From: Volvox africanus
Lineage: Eukaryota > Chlorophyta > Chlorophyceae > Chlamydomonadales > Volvocaceae
Length of the DNA stretch: 64,000 nucleotides
Assembly (NCBI GenBank): GCA_030268105.1
Contig: BSDZ01000089.1
Location: forward strand, 1,736,001 to 1,800,000
Direction of reading: 5' to 3'
Below the pieces are notes generated by a model, which saw nothing but the letters and a program-made list of their open reading frames with translations, had not been told where the DNA came from and did no database searches. Each line of letters opens with the position of its first letter. Position 1 is the first letter of the stretch. The translations under genes were made by a program, and so were the position numbers. Shown piece by piece: positions 9,720-21,387 of the stretch.

Positions 9720-12700
9720 ATGGTATGCGGTCAGGAACTCGGTTGTGACTCTGCAATGGTATGGAGTAGCAAATCGTGTGAAACAAACCAGGAAGAGATA
9801 ACATTGGTACTAATACGGGAAGTCATAACACCGCCTGATGCGACCTCTGGGTTGAAAGGCGTCTGAGTCGCATTTGTTAGGACGGAGACAGCAGACAGGG
9901 CAGTCCTGATAATGCTCTAAGTCCCAAGATCACAAACTCAACAGCACATAATTGTGCAGTGTATTCTGGAGCCCATATACGCAGGCAGAGGGGTGAATGC
10001 CTTCTAATAGCAATCATTCTGAGATGTCGCCCCGAGTACAGCACCAGGTGGCATCCGAAGAGGAGCAGTTTCCCGACTGCTTGGCACTGATGCAGCGGAC
10101 GTTACCCGAATGGGATTCCGACGTGTGCCTTGGTTGCCTGGTAATGGACTGACAGCCATCACACGTTGTTTGGGCCAGCGTTCTGGACCATGGAGGATGG
10201 CAAACATGACATATACCAGCCGTATTGATGCTGCATCATGTTGTCTGACGTGGTTGTTGGATTCCGAGCATGCCACCCATACACTGAGGTGCTCTCTGCC
10301 ACAGCACACATGTTGCTGTCTCTCCCTTTCGGACTCCTTCCCGAGGAGCCAATTACTGCTGACCGGGTAACCGGTGACCCAGAAATACTTCGCTTACGGG
10401 TTTGTCGCACGCAAGGAGTTAATACCTGACCAAGAACCCCTTGCAACACGAACACGTCTGCTTACACCTCCTCACTTCCCTCTCATATGCCTACTGGGTA
10501 GACGGGACAGTGACAGCCCCAGTCGAAACATCGTCCCCACAAGGCAGTTGAAACTTGGATCTATTGGAAATCACTTTTGGATTTCGTCAGTATCATCATC
10601 TTAATGACAGCAGGTGACGGATTTGCCCCCTGACCTTTACCGCTTACTTCGGGTGTTTTCATCGGTAGAGCCGACCAACATGCCCGACCCTGGCTTCCCG
10701 CCCGCTGCCCAACGCTTCCCTAAGCCGCACCAAACCGACATCAACAATAACGCTTGCGGACAGAAAGTACGCTACGGAGAATTCTTCAGCAGATCAAGCC
10801 AAGCGTCGCTAGCATTTTGTACGACACGTCCCATCCTCATTCACTCATACACACACGTGCCTTCACCCCCTGAAGCCCGGCGGCAAACACCGCCAGGTCC
10901 GAGTGTGCAGCAGTCCTACGCACAGCGACTGAACAGTAACACCGACCACGGCACAACACGCGCGACGCGGACAGCTGTAGCCTGACGAGTCAATCATTCT
11001 CTATCAGCAACCACGTCGCACCCTGACAGACAAGCAGGCAGACAGACGGGCAGGCAGGCAGACAGACTCACAAGGTCTATCATACTCGCACTTAAGTGTA
11101 CATGTAAAAAGGAAAATAAACAACCAGAACTAGGGCATAACAGCAGCGCTGCGGCATAACACCGCCGCTCACTGTGGACGGGCGGTCTTGCCCAAACATT
11201 TGCAGCCCTCCATCGCCTTCCAACATCGCCCCAGCGTCCATATTACACGCACAAATGCACACACGCAACTTTGCAAAATTGCACAATCCCCAGGAGGAAA
11301 GCAGAGCATCTGTTCTGAAGTGAGGAGTGTCGGTTCTCTTCTCCAATCACATCATGCTAGGCGGCGTCAAGGAGTCGCCCCCATCCCGCCATAACTCCCT
11401 TCATGCAAACACTGTCCCTTGAAATACATGAAGACCCGGGGGATTGCAGCGGGGTGTTCTGGCAAGCAGGCCGAAAGCTCTTGTCACCTTGCGCCACAGC
11501 CCAGGCCGCCGGCTTTGTCAACATCAGCCATCCATGTGCACCTGTCCAATGTGCCAGTTCTCCCGTACCTCAGCAGCTCCTCCTCCCCCCATCGAAGGCA
11601 ACCCAGCAGTCTTCTTTCCAGGGATAAGTTCCGAGCAAACCAGATTTTACTGGCCCATGGCCTTGTTATCATTCACGCCACTCCGTATGATTGCAGGTAG
11701 CCCGATAGCCGCGGATGGCGCAAATTTGAACGTTGTGCAGTGGGGCTTCTGTGAGGCCACACCGGTTCCATATCCCCCTGCGTCCTAGACGTTTGGGAGG
11801 CTAAACATACACAGCATTAAACCTCCGGGCAGCGCCGCCACCTAGCGCTGTGACCAGTCCTGACGGGGTCTCTGAAGTCTCTCACGTCGCGCGCACTGCC
11901 CAGCTCGATGATGCCGGTCCGCCGCCACACCCAGGGCCCAGGGCGCAGCCAGGGTGTATGGACAGTGGATCATGCGACGAGCAGCGGCGGCCGCCGCTGC
12001 TGGTGACTACCCGGCATTTGCAAGTGCAAGACAAAACCATTACCAGTCACAATACGTCCAGAGCATTTAGTCATATGAAAGTCCAGCTTCGCAGTTTTAC
12101 GGCGGAGCACAAGGATGAGTGTTATTTGTGTACGAGTGTGTGCTGCTGTCAGCGTAAGGTTAATGTGGTTGATGCTGAGCACTTCGCGTCGACTGGTCTC
12201 CTTAACACTCCGGCGCCAGACATCTCCAACCCGCTACTCCTTAGCACCCATTTTATCCTACGCGTTGTCCAACGGTGTGTCGTATGACTCACCTGAGACG
12301 CCGTACATTGTGCCAAAAACCATTAACCTCTAATCTCGAGGCGTAGAACAGTCCACCCTGAGCCAGCCACACGCACCTCTTTGCACGCTGTGCGAGTAAA
12401 ACGTATCCATGAGGCCCCTATGTGCTACGCACCTAAAATCGCTGAAGACGATGACGATGACGACGATGACAACGACGACCACCATCATCACCACCCGTGC
12501 AAGTGTCGGGGGAATCACCACACAACTGACCACCGTCACTATCACCATCGCTCAAACAGTAAAACAGACGTGAAATGAAGCCTGCGAGTGCGGAAGCCAG
12601 CGAGGCCAGCGCACCTTATTACACCGCCATGCCCACCTTCCCCACGGTACGGGCGGGCCACGCGCTTCCAGGGCGACTGCTTACGTAACCCGCAAAACCA

Positions 12701-12939
12701 CAAATGCAGCATCAGGAATACCACGACGACAACCTTGGCAATCCGTACCTACAGGCAACAAGTTTATGATACCCCTCCCGTTACACGGAACACAATAACG
12801 GCGCCACTCCTGCCGCGCCCTCAAGGGCTATTTCTAAAGGAGCCCCAACGACCCACGGGTCACATCCCACCTCGGGTCTGCAGTCCCCATGTGCCCTCCC
12901 CGGCAGCCTCAACCCTTGGCATGGCCTAACCTTTCACAG

Positions 12940-13355
12940 GTGTACTGCAGTTTTACATCATCTGTCACGGCACCACGTTCCACACCATTCCTGCGAGCCC
13001 CGGTGCCGACGTTGCGACTTTAAACCACCTTCTCCCACCTGCAGAAGGCGAAAGGCAAGGCTCGGTGCACAATGTGGCGACCGGCCAGACCTCCAAGCCC
13101 TTACAAGTGCTGAACACAGCGGCAAATCAAGCTGCATCGCCGCGTGCTCCGTGTCCTGGCCTGCCGCTGAACCTAGCCCCACCCCCACCTCAGCTGCGCA
13201 CCGCCGAACGTTCAGCTCTTAACATTCAGTCCAGAGCCTCTGGCAACTTGACCGGGGGCACAGCATCCTTCAAAGGCACGAATGTCCGCCGTGCAAGCGG
13301 CGCCGCAAAAGGCAGCGTTACGCAGCTCGCCCAGCAAGCTTTTACAAACGTATGA
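12940..13355 (+). CDS. Terminal exon of an unknown protein
   Basis: After the acceptor ctttcacag at 12939 a 416-base frame stays open to TAA-type closure at 13355 (two bases, then codons). The peptide starts VLQFYIICHGTTFHTIPASP and continues with a Pro/Ala/Ser/Gln-rich tail ending LAQQAFTNV. I do not recognise the family. It converges tail to tail with the GATA factor gene (stop at 13482), and the GATA poly(A) signal falls inside this exon. Upstream exons could not be joined. Confidence 0.42.
13342..13346 (-). terminator. TGTAA poly(A) signal of the GATA factor gene
   Basis: TTACA on the plus strand is TGTAA on the minus strand, 136 bases after the GATA stop codon, a typical volvocine 3' UTR spacing. 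Confidence 0.6.
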
Positions 13356-13481
13356 TACGCTTGGAGTGGCGCCCTCCAACAACGACCAGGTGTTGTCACG
13401 GCAGAAGCGGCAGCATGGGTTGCTGGTTTTTTGGCCGGACTTTGCGCCCTAGCACCACCACCGCGAGCTCTGTTGACAAGT

Positions 13482-15689
13482 TTAGTGCGGCTGTCTCCGT
13501 GGGGCTGGCGGCACATTGCCCTTGGCCACTTTCATGTAGCGCACGCCGCACGCGTTGCAGAGCGTCTTTGGTCCGTGAGGTCCAGCCCGCCAAACAGGTG
13601 TGGTCTACAAGTCAAGTCGTTATATTGGATTCGCAGTACGAGCATCAGTGTCAGGTTGCAGCCCTCACGGCTTGCTCATATGCGGACGACTTGCACTTCA
13701 GAAACATAAGCTTGTTCCTCTTCTTGACGACTGGGCATTAAGTCTCCGCCACCTCGGACAGCTGCTGAATGCTACTCCCAAAATGGATAACGCGGCGATG
13801 CCGATGGCATCTTACCCCTCTAGAATTCAACATTCGTGTTTCAGCATCCAGCTACGTAGAGCCCGAACACCAGCATGGGGCATTACACAAAACACTAACG
13901 TCAAGCGCTCCTCCTTTAACCGCCCGGTGATGTGCACCATGTGTATCGACCACCCGAGATAATGAACCACGCACCTGCGTCCCACACTGCGTACAGCAAT
14001 GTCCGTTCGGGTTCGGAGCCGGCGCCTTGGGTGGGTTGCCGTTGGGCGATGCACGCTTGCGTGGCTTAGGGACAGACGGCATCGGACCCAGGCGCTTGCC
14101 TGCCCGAGGAAGGGAGGAAGGAGGTACGCGTCATGCATGAGGCCAACGGCATTCCAGAAACTGACGAAAGGCACACATACAAAGCAAAAAACGGTATGAA
14201 CAGGAGAGGGAACATGATAAATGGCAATGAGCTTCTCCCCTGCAGTAATACTCCCGGGTTGCAAGGTCGCACAGGCCTCGCGGCACGGCACGGCGGCTGT
14301 GTTTGTGTTGCATTCGTTTTCGTGTAACCTGATATCTCGGATGGCGAGGCTAGATGCCATCTGGGGTAACGGATCGTCGCGGCGCTTAACGCAGCCGCAT
14401 AACTCACCATCTGGCCCAACCAACAGAACGGGTGCAGTCCCCGATAAGCTGGCTGGGGGCAGGGGCCCCACAGCTACGGTGGCCTTCGATCTGGCGCTCT
14501 TCCCCGACGCAGGCCCCACGGCAGACGGAAGCATCGCAGCGCTGTGACCCCCCCCTGCTGAACTGAAGAACGGTCCACTAGCACTGAAGCCCTGGTGTGG
14601 TGCCGAGGCAGTACTGCTGTTCGGACTGATCATTGCGTTGGCGGAACCCGCGGGACCCAGGGGTTGAACCGTGACCTCCACACCATCCATGTAGCTGTTC
14701 ATGTTGGCGGGCATGCTGCGCACCGTCTTCATTGCACTTCCGGCACCTGCCTGCCGCATGGGCTTCCAGCCCGCAAGCACTCCTGTGCTCAAAGGTGCGT
14801 TGGCGGCATCTTGCCAGGATGCAGACGCCGTAGAACCGAGCTTTGGACGCTTCGGACTCAGCACGTTCGGCGCCGCACCGGGCGCGCCAACGATGGTGGT
14901 CGCCGCCGACGTGGTCGACTGTCGGGTTCGAGATGCTTTCGGCTGATGAAGCAATGGACTAGGCGATGTAATGATCTTCCGCTTAACGGTGACCGTCACA
15001 CCTGGCGCCGCTGCAACGCCGGAGCTGCCTGCGCCACCGCTGCTATTCCCCTTGAACTGCATGATGCCCGACCTTGCTCCGGAACCCGACGCCAGTTCAG
15101 TGGCGGGTTGCTGATGCTGCGCCGGCGGCCGGCCCAGGAAGGGGCCGGTTGATGCGGGCCGCACCGGGGTGGAATCTTCCGGCAACTCCAACAGTTCAAG
15201 TTCACTAACGCTGGGGGGCAGCTGCGGTGCAAGCAGCTCGCCTTCGAGCAGCCAGTGCCGACGCAGCTGTGTCTCGTTGAGGCTTGCACACCGGCCTCGT
15301 GCGCCGAGGGAGAAATGGGCCCCGGCCATGTCGCTGCAGCCCAGGGAGAAATCCATGGGAAGAGTATCCGGGGCGACGTAGCTGTAGGAGCGATAGACAT
15401 GTGCGCGCCTCAGCCCTTCTGTGGAGTCCGGGGACGCGGGCGGGTCCCCATTGCCACCAGCCAGCGCGAAATTGTCAATGCTGAACGCACGCGCCATTTG
15501 CATCCGTTGCTGCTCGCCATTTATATTTTCCTCCTTATCTTGCTGCTCTTCTCCTGCCTCTTGGTTTTGCTGTTGCACGCGTTGTGCCCGCCCAGCATTC
15601 GAAGGCAAGGTCTTCCCACTGGCATAGGTGAGCCGGGAGAGGCTCAAGCCATAGCTCGGCATGCTAATGTGCTCCTCATCACGAGCCAT
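13482..15689 (-). CDS. GATA-type zinc-finger transcription factor
   Basis: Three minus-strand exons, all phases closing: 14408-15689 (from ATG), 13975-14099 and 13482-13604 (TAA). They encode 509 residues. The C-terminal finger is Cys463-x2-Cys466-x18-Cys485-x2-Cys488, split by an intron after CTQCGTQ and resuming [20 protein letters not shown]. The x18 spacing and the [21 protein letters not shown] core match plant-type GATA fingers, which bind (A/T)GATA(A/G) DNA. Just N-terminal is a basic stretch ([17 protein letters not shown]), a likely nuclear localisation signal. The first 430 residues are low complexity (Gln, Ser, Ala, Gly, Pro) with a second basic patch [10 protein letters not shown], and probably act as a disordered regulatory region. 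The start at 15689 is the first ATG of the long open frame. The role (nuclear transcription regulator) is secure from the finger; the target genes are unknown. Confidence 0.9.
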
Positions 15690-16766
15690 TGCACCAGCTG
15701 CGACGCCTACGAGCAGTGGGAGGCGACACCGAATTCAGCCCGGCAGAATTCTGGGCGTTCTCATCCCGCGTTGATGTTAGAGCACATCTTAGAAAGCACG
15801 CTGCGTCACACTCATCCATGCGATACAATCGCACGGAGAGCGACAATGACACACACATTCGTCATGTTGAAAGTGCGGAGAGCGACTTTGGAGTACATCG
15901 TGAGTCGAACAAAAAGTGCAGTGGAGCGCAGAACCAGGTAGAGCCAAGCAGCTACATGACAACGCCAATGCACAGGAGGCGAACAGCTGCGTTGTATGAG
16001 CCTATCTTAGCCTTTCAGTCCTGCAGATTACAGACAGACATGGGACATGCAGTCGGCCGTTGTTCGCCGTTCATTCCTCAAGCAAGATTCTGCCCCCTGC
16101 ATGTCCTGTGCCGAGTACTGATCGATGACGATGTCAGTGATTGCATGCGATTCTGCTCTCCCACTGCTCACTCCTCCAAACCCCAGTCACGTGCCCCTGG
16201 TAGCTCATCAAGAACCCTCGTGGACAGCTTATCAGGAGAACCCTCAAGCGCCACCCGTGCCGTTACCCTGGGGTACAGGCGCACGACGAAGATGTTCTTT
16301 ACCTGCTGTATTATCTTCGGACGCCTCGCTGTGGGAGGAGCCAATGGCCACGCTCTTCCCCGGGCCTACACCGGAGCTCTCTCCGTCTCCGTGTGTGTGA
16401 CTCATGTCGCAGTCACTGCTCTCCTGTCCCCCGTGGAAACCGTCTGTAGCTCCAAACCCTTTAGGCTCGGCATTTATGACAACAGCATCGGTCCTGGAGT
16501 ATGGAAGCAGGAACGCATGGCTACTTCAGCGCAGGCAGAGCAGCATTAGGGAGCTGCTATCGCGCCCGTATCCAAAAGAGGATGGGTAGCAGTGCAGCAA
16601 TACGGTATGGGCGCAAATCATATCCTCGATGCAGAGGCATGCAGCCTGGGGTGATATCTAAATGGCATGTCCCGTGACACTCCGCATGCTCCACGCAGAG
16701 CAATCACGCCTCACCATTGGTTACTGGTTCTTGGATTGCGACTACTGTAAGTTGGAGCGGTGGAGG
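15690..16766. other. Divergent intergenic region with a weak ORF
   Basis: Upstream of the GATA start. It should contain its promoter, but no clear TATA box was identified. A plus-strand ORF at 16125-16400 (Pro/Ser/Trp-rich, ending ELSPSPCV) is followed in the same frame by 16404-16589. Neither has recognisable motifs, and they may be chance ORFs. Confidence 0.35.
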
Positions 16767-17296
16767 CTACAGTTGATTGCCGCCCACAGATAGTGTGTCC
16801 ATAATGGTCAGCAGCGGCTGCGAGGTCAGATCAAATAGGGATGAGCGAAACAGTTTCGGGCATACATCTGACGTCGTCACCTCAACCAATGAAGTGCATT
16901 GCGCACAAACCCTAGGTCCTCACCCAGGTCATCCAAGCTGACATTGTCCATAAAGTCACCAAAGGCCGCCGCGGCCAACGGACTGAGGGTACTTTCGCCG
17001 GAGTCCTTGGCGAGGCAGAATGACTTCGCCGCGGAGGAGCCGTCCATAGGAACGTCCCTGCCGGCACCCGCAACATACATCAGCTGTTCGTTAGGTCCGT
17101 AGCGTCGTTGCCTCCCTCAGGCCTTACCCGGTGCCCTCGTAGGATTGAACCTGGAATTCCAGTTCTCCGGCAAGGCACTGGACAGAGGTGTCGAACAGGT
17201 CACCGTCTCCCAAAAATACGGTATCGGCATCGTCGAACATTTGCATCTGGAGACCACACGCCATGTAAACTGTACCCGGCAGAATGTCACGAGTGC
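16767..17296 (-). CDS. Uncharacterised acidic protein (3' part, 3 exons)
   Basis: Exons 17151-17296, 16907-17083 and 16767-16817 (TAG) join with consistent phases (start phase 1, then 0 and 0), using acceptors cgcgcag, gaacag and cctcgcag. The peptide includes TRDILPGTVYMACGLQMQMF, DDADTVFLGDGDLFDTSVQC and DNVSLDDLGEDLGF, and ends PLLTIMDTLSVGGNQL. It is rich in Asp and Leu, with no signal peptide or membrane segment in the visible part. I do not recognise the family. Upstream exons (17.4-17.6 kb) were not resolved. The donors after GELEFQ and after LGF (GTTCAA, GTGCGC) are weak, so exon ends may shift. Confidence 0.45.
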
Positions 17297-18989
17297 CTGC
17301 GCGACGAAAATGTACGAGTCGGCCTTGAAAGACAGTTTAAGATTTGGCTTCGAAATGGCATAGGCAGGTAAAAGTGATATTGTTTGATGCACATTAGCTT
17401 GCGCCGGCTTGCGATACGCCATGAACGGCAGTCCGTCATGGTTGTGAGTTGTTGCGCTGGCAGCGCGCAAGCCTTTTCCTACTTTAAATTCACCCAGGAC
17501 CGAAGATGGCCTCATATGCTTTTCACTCACCCTAAAGACCTAGGCAGAGAGGTCGGCGGGGACGGGAACAAGCACCGTGTTCCTGCACTAGGCCCGGTTG
17601 CGTTGCACCAAATTGTGCGGCGGCAACGCTTCTAAGCAGTCAAATTCATGCTGATCTCAACCTATGTAAAGACCCAGGCGTCGGTGTCAGTGCGAGCATA
17701 AAGTGGTTCGGCATAAAATAGCACGTGCCTGAGGTTTTGAGCAGTCACACCTCCCCGAATACTAGCATTAACATAGCTGCGAAAACATAATATTTCGTGT
17801 TGGCTTTCACTGGGTCATTGCGATGGGAGATGCTAACTTCCGTACTTATGCCCTTTTTACTTAGGTCCTCCTACAACTACCTTTTCCAACTAAAGAAATG
17901 TTACAGGAAGGCGACATCTATGTTTTTTTGAAGGCATTTTTGTGTACCTACAGTTATATTCGTTTTTGTGCAGGATTATCGTGCCCGCTTGGCAAACGCA
18001 TGTCGCCTAAATTTAGCGATGAATTCTGAATAGTCCAAAGTGTCTATCCAGTTGGTCCACTCATGACTCGCGGGACAAGTGTCCGTGGCAGCTGGCATGC
18101 TAATAAAACCGTCCAAACAAACAGCAAAAGTTCTGGTTCACATCTGTTAAGATGTCACCTATCGCGCAGTGAGGTTGTTTTTCGAGGTGGATGCAGTTAA
18201 CCACTTTCCGCCACTTTTTACTTTTTCGGGCTGTCTCACTCTGCTGCCTTTGCCAGCTAGTGCGCGCTTGCGCCGTGAATGGACAAAAGTTTCAATATCA
18301 ACGACCGTCCCCACCATGAGTATTGAGAATGCGCCGTAGGCCTCGACGGACAGAAACGTACAGAACGGATGACGCGTTCGACCAAACGCCTTCCGCCATG
18401 AAAACGCAAGCCATGGCAAAAGCCGTGCCATCCCTTCTCAATTTGTTTAAAATGGGTCAAAGTGCAGAGCAGCTCAACGCCCTCCAACCTCTTCTTCGCC
18501 GTCCAATTCCAATTCCACTCTGAGCGTGTGCGCAACGATCAACCGCCGGTGCACGCCCTTAGTCAACAGCAACCTCATCACTACAGGGGACATCATTTTC
18601 CTCCGTTCTATGCGTAGCTGTTGGGGCCTGGGACCTACCTGCACTGCTCAATCCCTGTGCAGGATTAGCAGTCAGGCTTCGCTGCAATGGCACATCTAAT
18701 ACTCCCACTTGCGGGAGGTACCAGTCAAATGGGAGACCTACCGGTGGTTGTGTAAGGCGGAGCCCGGCATCCTGTTGAACGATACGGGTTGGTTAGGGTA
18801 AAGAACACGACAAGAAAAGTGTTCAACATAAAGTGGACGGCACTCACTGCACAAGGGTGCAGGGGTTGTACAGGGAGAACCTTATTTCGTGCTGCCCAGG
18901 ACATCGCCGAAGCAGGAGCAGAATTCAACTGATTTTGTCCATGTTCGACCCCACCATCGAGGGCACTTAATAAAATCCCCGCCACACAT
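17297..18989. other. Stretch without a recognised gene
   Basis: 17.6-18.15 kb is A+T-rich and empty. Short ORFs on both strands at 18.16-18.54 kb show no motif. The right end (about 18.7-18.99 kb) is probably the 3' UTR of the minus-strand membrane protein gene. Confidence 0.4.
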
Positions 18990-20134
18990 TCACTGATCAG
19001 CGCATTTCACCTGCTCTGCAGCCTCGTCCTGCAGTAGGTATTTACCCCACTTGTAATGCGTGTAGAGGTTCCACACGAGAGCGATGCCCATGCAGGTCGT
19101 AACCAGGCTGGCAGCTGTGGAGGTTGACGCCTGGTGGAACTTAATCCAGCCTGGCGGGGGCAACAGATTAAACATGAGGATTGCCACGGACCTACGTAAC
19201 CAGATCCAACACCTCATCGTACGCAGAAGAGAGTCAGCGCCCACGCACGTTCACAGTTGTGAGTTGCATGCATGAATTTAGACGGCTGATAACTGGACCC
19301 TCGATCAGTAGTTACGTGTACACCAGAAACGCACCTGCGAGTGACAGATTGACAAAGAAACAGGGAACTCCAATCGTGAACAGTCTGAACGCTGTACTCC
19401 ATTCCCCCTCGCACCGGTGAGCCCAGTACGCAGCAAAGGTCCGTAAGGGCGCCGGTGGCCGGTGGCCGGGTCTGTAGCACAAGAATGGCACTAGCGTTCG
19501 GTTCGGTAAGGTTACAAGGTGAGCTATGCTGATCGAGTCCGACGAGTTCGGAGTAATATGTGTCAGGAATAGTATACGCATCCCGGACTCAGCCAACTGC
19601 AACTCGGGCCTACGTAGCATATAAGTTGCAAAGACATTCCAGGCCGCGGCCATGCGAATCATACCGACCGGTACTGGCTCACAAAGACGTGACATTGATG
19701 CATGAACTCCGCCTCCTCCTGCACGTGACCACCATCCGACGGGCGATGGTGAGACTCAGTGCACAGATTTCCCAAGGCAGATCAGCAAGGCACCGCAGTT
19801 TTAAACTTTCAACGGATATGTGGAACAGCATCAGCGCACGACGAGTCCAAGGGTTCTTTTACTGAAATGTATCTTATGAAACCAACTCTCCCGGGTTCTC
19901 CACCGCATTTAATTCGGTCTGATTCCTAGGTTGAAAGCGTAGATATCTTTAAAGTTGGCTTAGGATGTGTAAGAGGTATAGCAATTCAAACGCTGGATGG
20001 TAAAACTTACGCAAGTCGAGCAACGATTAACAGCCAAGCTGGCGCACCTGCTCGCTGACGTACATCTTCCCAACCCGCATGATGCTGGCCAGCATCAAGC
20101 TACATAACACTACCGCCGCGACCTCAACGCCCAC
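18990..20134 (-). CDS. Uncharacterised multi-span membrane protein (3' part)
   Basis: Minus-strand exons 20048-20134, 19316-19677 and 18990-19191 (stop) join in phase: acceptors aatgcag, tttgtgag and tacgtag; donors GAGCAG|GTGCGC and TACAC|GTAACT. The visible peptide has a hydrophobic segment in VEVAAVVLCSLMLASIM, one in FRLFTIGVPCFFVNLSLAGA running to FLVYT, SVAILMFNLLPPPGW, and a last span ASLVTTCMGIALVWNLY followed by a polar tail ending VKCADQ. That makes at least four membrane segments. I do not recognise the family. The 362-base middle exon may hide a short intron that has no stop codon. More hydrophobic sequence at 20.1-20.4 kb on the same strand suggests further 5' exons. Confidence 0.45.
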
Positions 20135-21387
20135 CTGCATTCATTTCCAGAAGAACATGTTGCATGACACAAGGAAGTATCCCGCTAGTTTCAAGATGCT
20201 GAAGGATAAGCCATGAACCGTCAGCTCCAGGCACGGAGCCGCACATGGAAAGAATCATTTTGAAGGCAACTGGCTGGCGCACACCGATGGCCATCGTACC
20301 GTGACACTTGTGGTCAATGCCAAAAGTGGTAGCAAAGCGCGGTTGTAATCTGTGTTGACGACGAACTGGAATTCCAAGAAACTGCGAGTAGTGTAGGGGC
20401 CAGTCGTGCCCAATGCATGTTTGTGTCGCCCAGAGCATATGAACATGATGCTGCGTAGCTAAGATGAAGGTCGTTGCTGTCCCTCATACCTAACGAGAGC
20501 GAAGCCCGCAAGGAGTGCTGCAAGCGCGCTCAGTGCCTTAAGCTGCTCGGCCTTTTCCTGCACTTCTGCACGATTACGGTTCACGAACCTGCGAGCGGCT
20601 CCACTAAAGATCCTCAGGACGCGGGAAGCTACAAAAGGCCGATCTTAGGCGAGAAAGGCAATTAACCCTATAGCATCACGTAGTGGTTGTGCTTCCATAC
20701 ACACTGCTGACGTCCCTGCGGCTCACCGTTGCCACAACGCCCTGGCGTTGTCAACGTGTGCCTGCTGGATTTGGGCTGCGAGAAAAGTTCTCTCTTCTAA
20801 CCTGGTAGATAGCGACAGTAAGGGCAGACATTTATGGCAACGCCATGATCACGAGAACCGGATTTAGGAAGCGTAAAGGGAGAGGCACCCGGGAGGGGAC
20901 GGACCGTGGGCACCCGTACATGGCATCGTGCCATGTCTATGGGTACTGGCTTATATTCTCTTTCCACTGTGCGCACCGCCCGCTTACATGAACTCCAATT
21001 CCTGGCTGGCAACCTCCCTATCGTGCTGTCTATGAGTCAGGTCATCTACTCGCCATGCCCGCTCCTCGCTGCGTATCTGTCTCTGAAGCGTTACATCGTA
21101 GCCCGTAAGGATAGTCTGCGCTGTGTTAAGCACGCTTTCCATGATGCCCACTGCTGCGTAGGGAATGTCCCAAAATAGACGTTATACAAACGGAGCGGCA
21201 TAGTGTTGCGCTAGTATGAAACGCACATTTATTATTTTCACGCAAGGCAATTCAAGTATTTAACAAGTTGGGTACGGCGTTGACTGCACTCTACAACTGC
21301 TTCCCCACGTTGCTTTTAAACACCATTGCCATTCGATATATGTTCATATTTTTCAATCGAAATTTTCAGTTATTGACGAACGCAGCG
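20135..21387. other. Probable 5' exons of the membrane protein, then intergenic
   Basis: 20.1-20.4 kb on the minus strand has hydrophobic open stretches (NRALLPLLALTTSVT before a GTACGA donor) that could extend the membrane protein, but the joins are unresolved. 20.5-21.38 kb shows no gene and separates this gene from the plus-strand EFR3-like start. Confidence 0.35.

Larger units (their letters stand above)
8819..12939. other. Long stretch without a recognised gene
   Basis: Short ORFs on both strands but no convincing exon chain. It holds two strong inverted repeats (listed separately), a tetranucleotide CAGG/CAGA tract at about 11029-11070 and a GAT/GAC-rich tract at about 12445-12480. A minus-strand open stretch near 11890-11960 (with GIIELGSARDVRDF) and plus-strand open stretches near 12170-12330 may be exons, but no neighbours in phase were found. 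Part of 11.8-12.9 kb probably belongs to the upstream exons of the gene that ends at 13355. Confidence 0.4.

Noticed and set aside
15689..16549. Plus-strand ORF of 286 codons starting in the GATA start region
   Set aside because: It begins in sequence antisense to the GATA 5' end and has no domain, no splice context and irregular composition. It is most likely chance.
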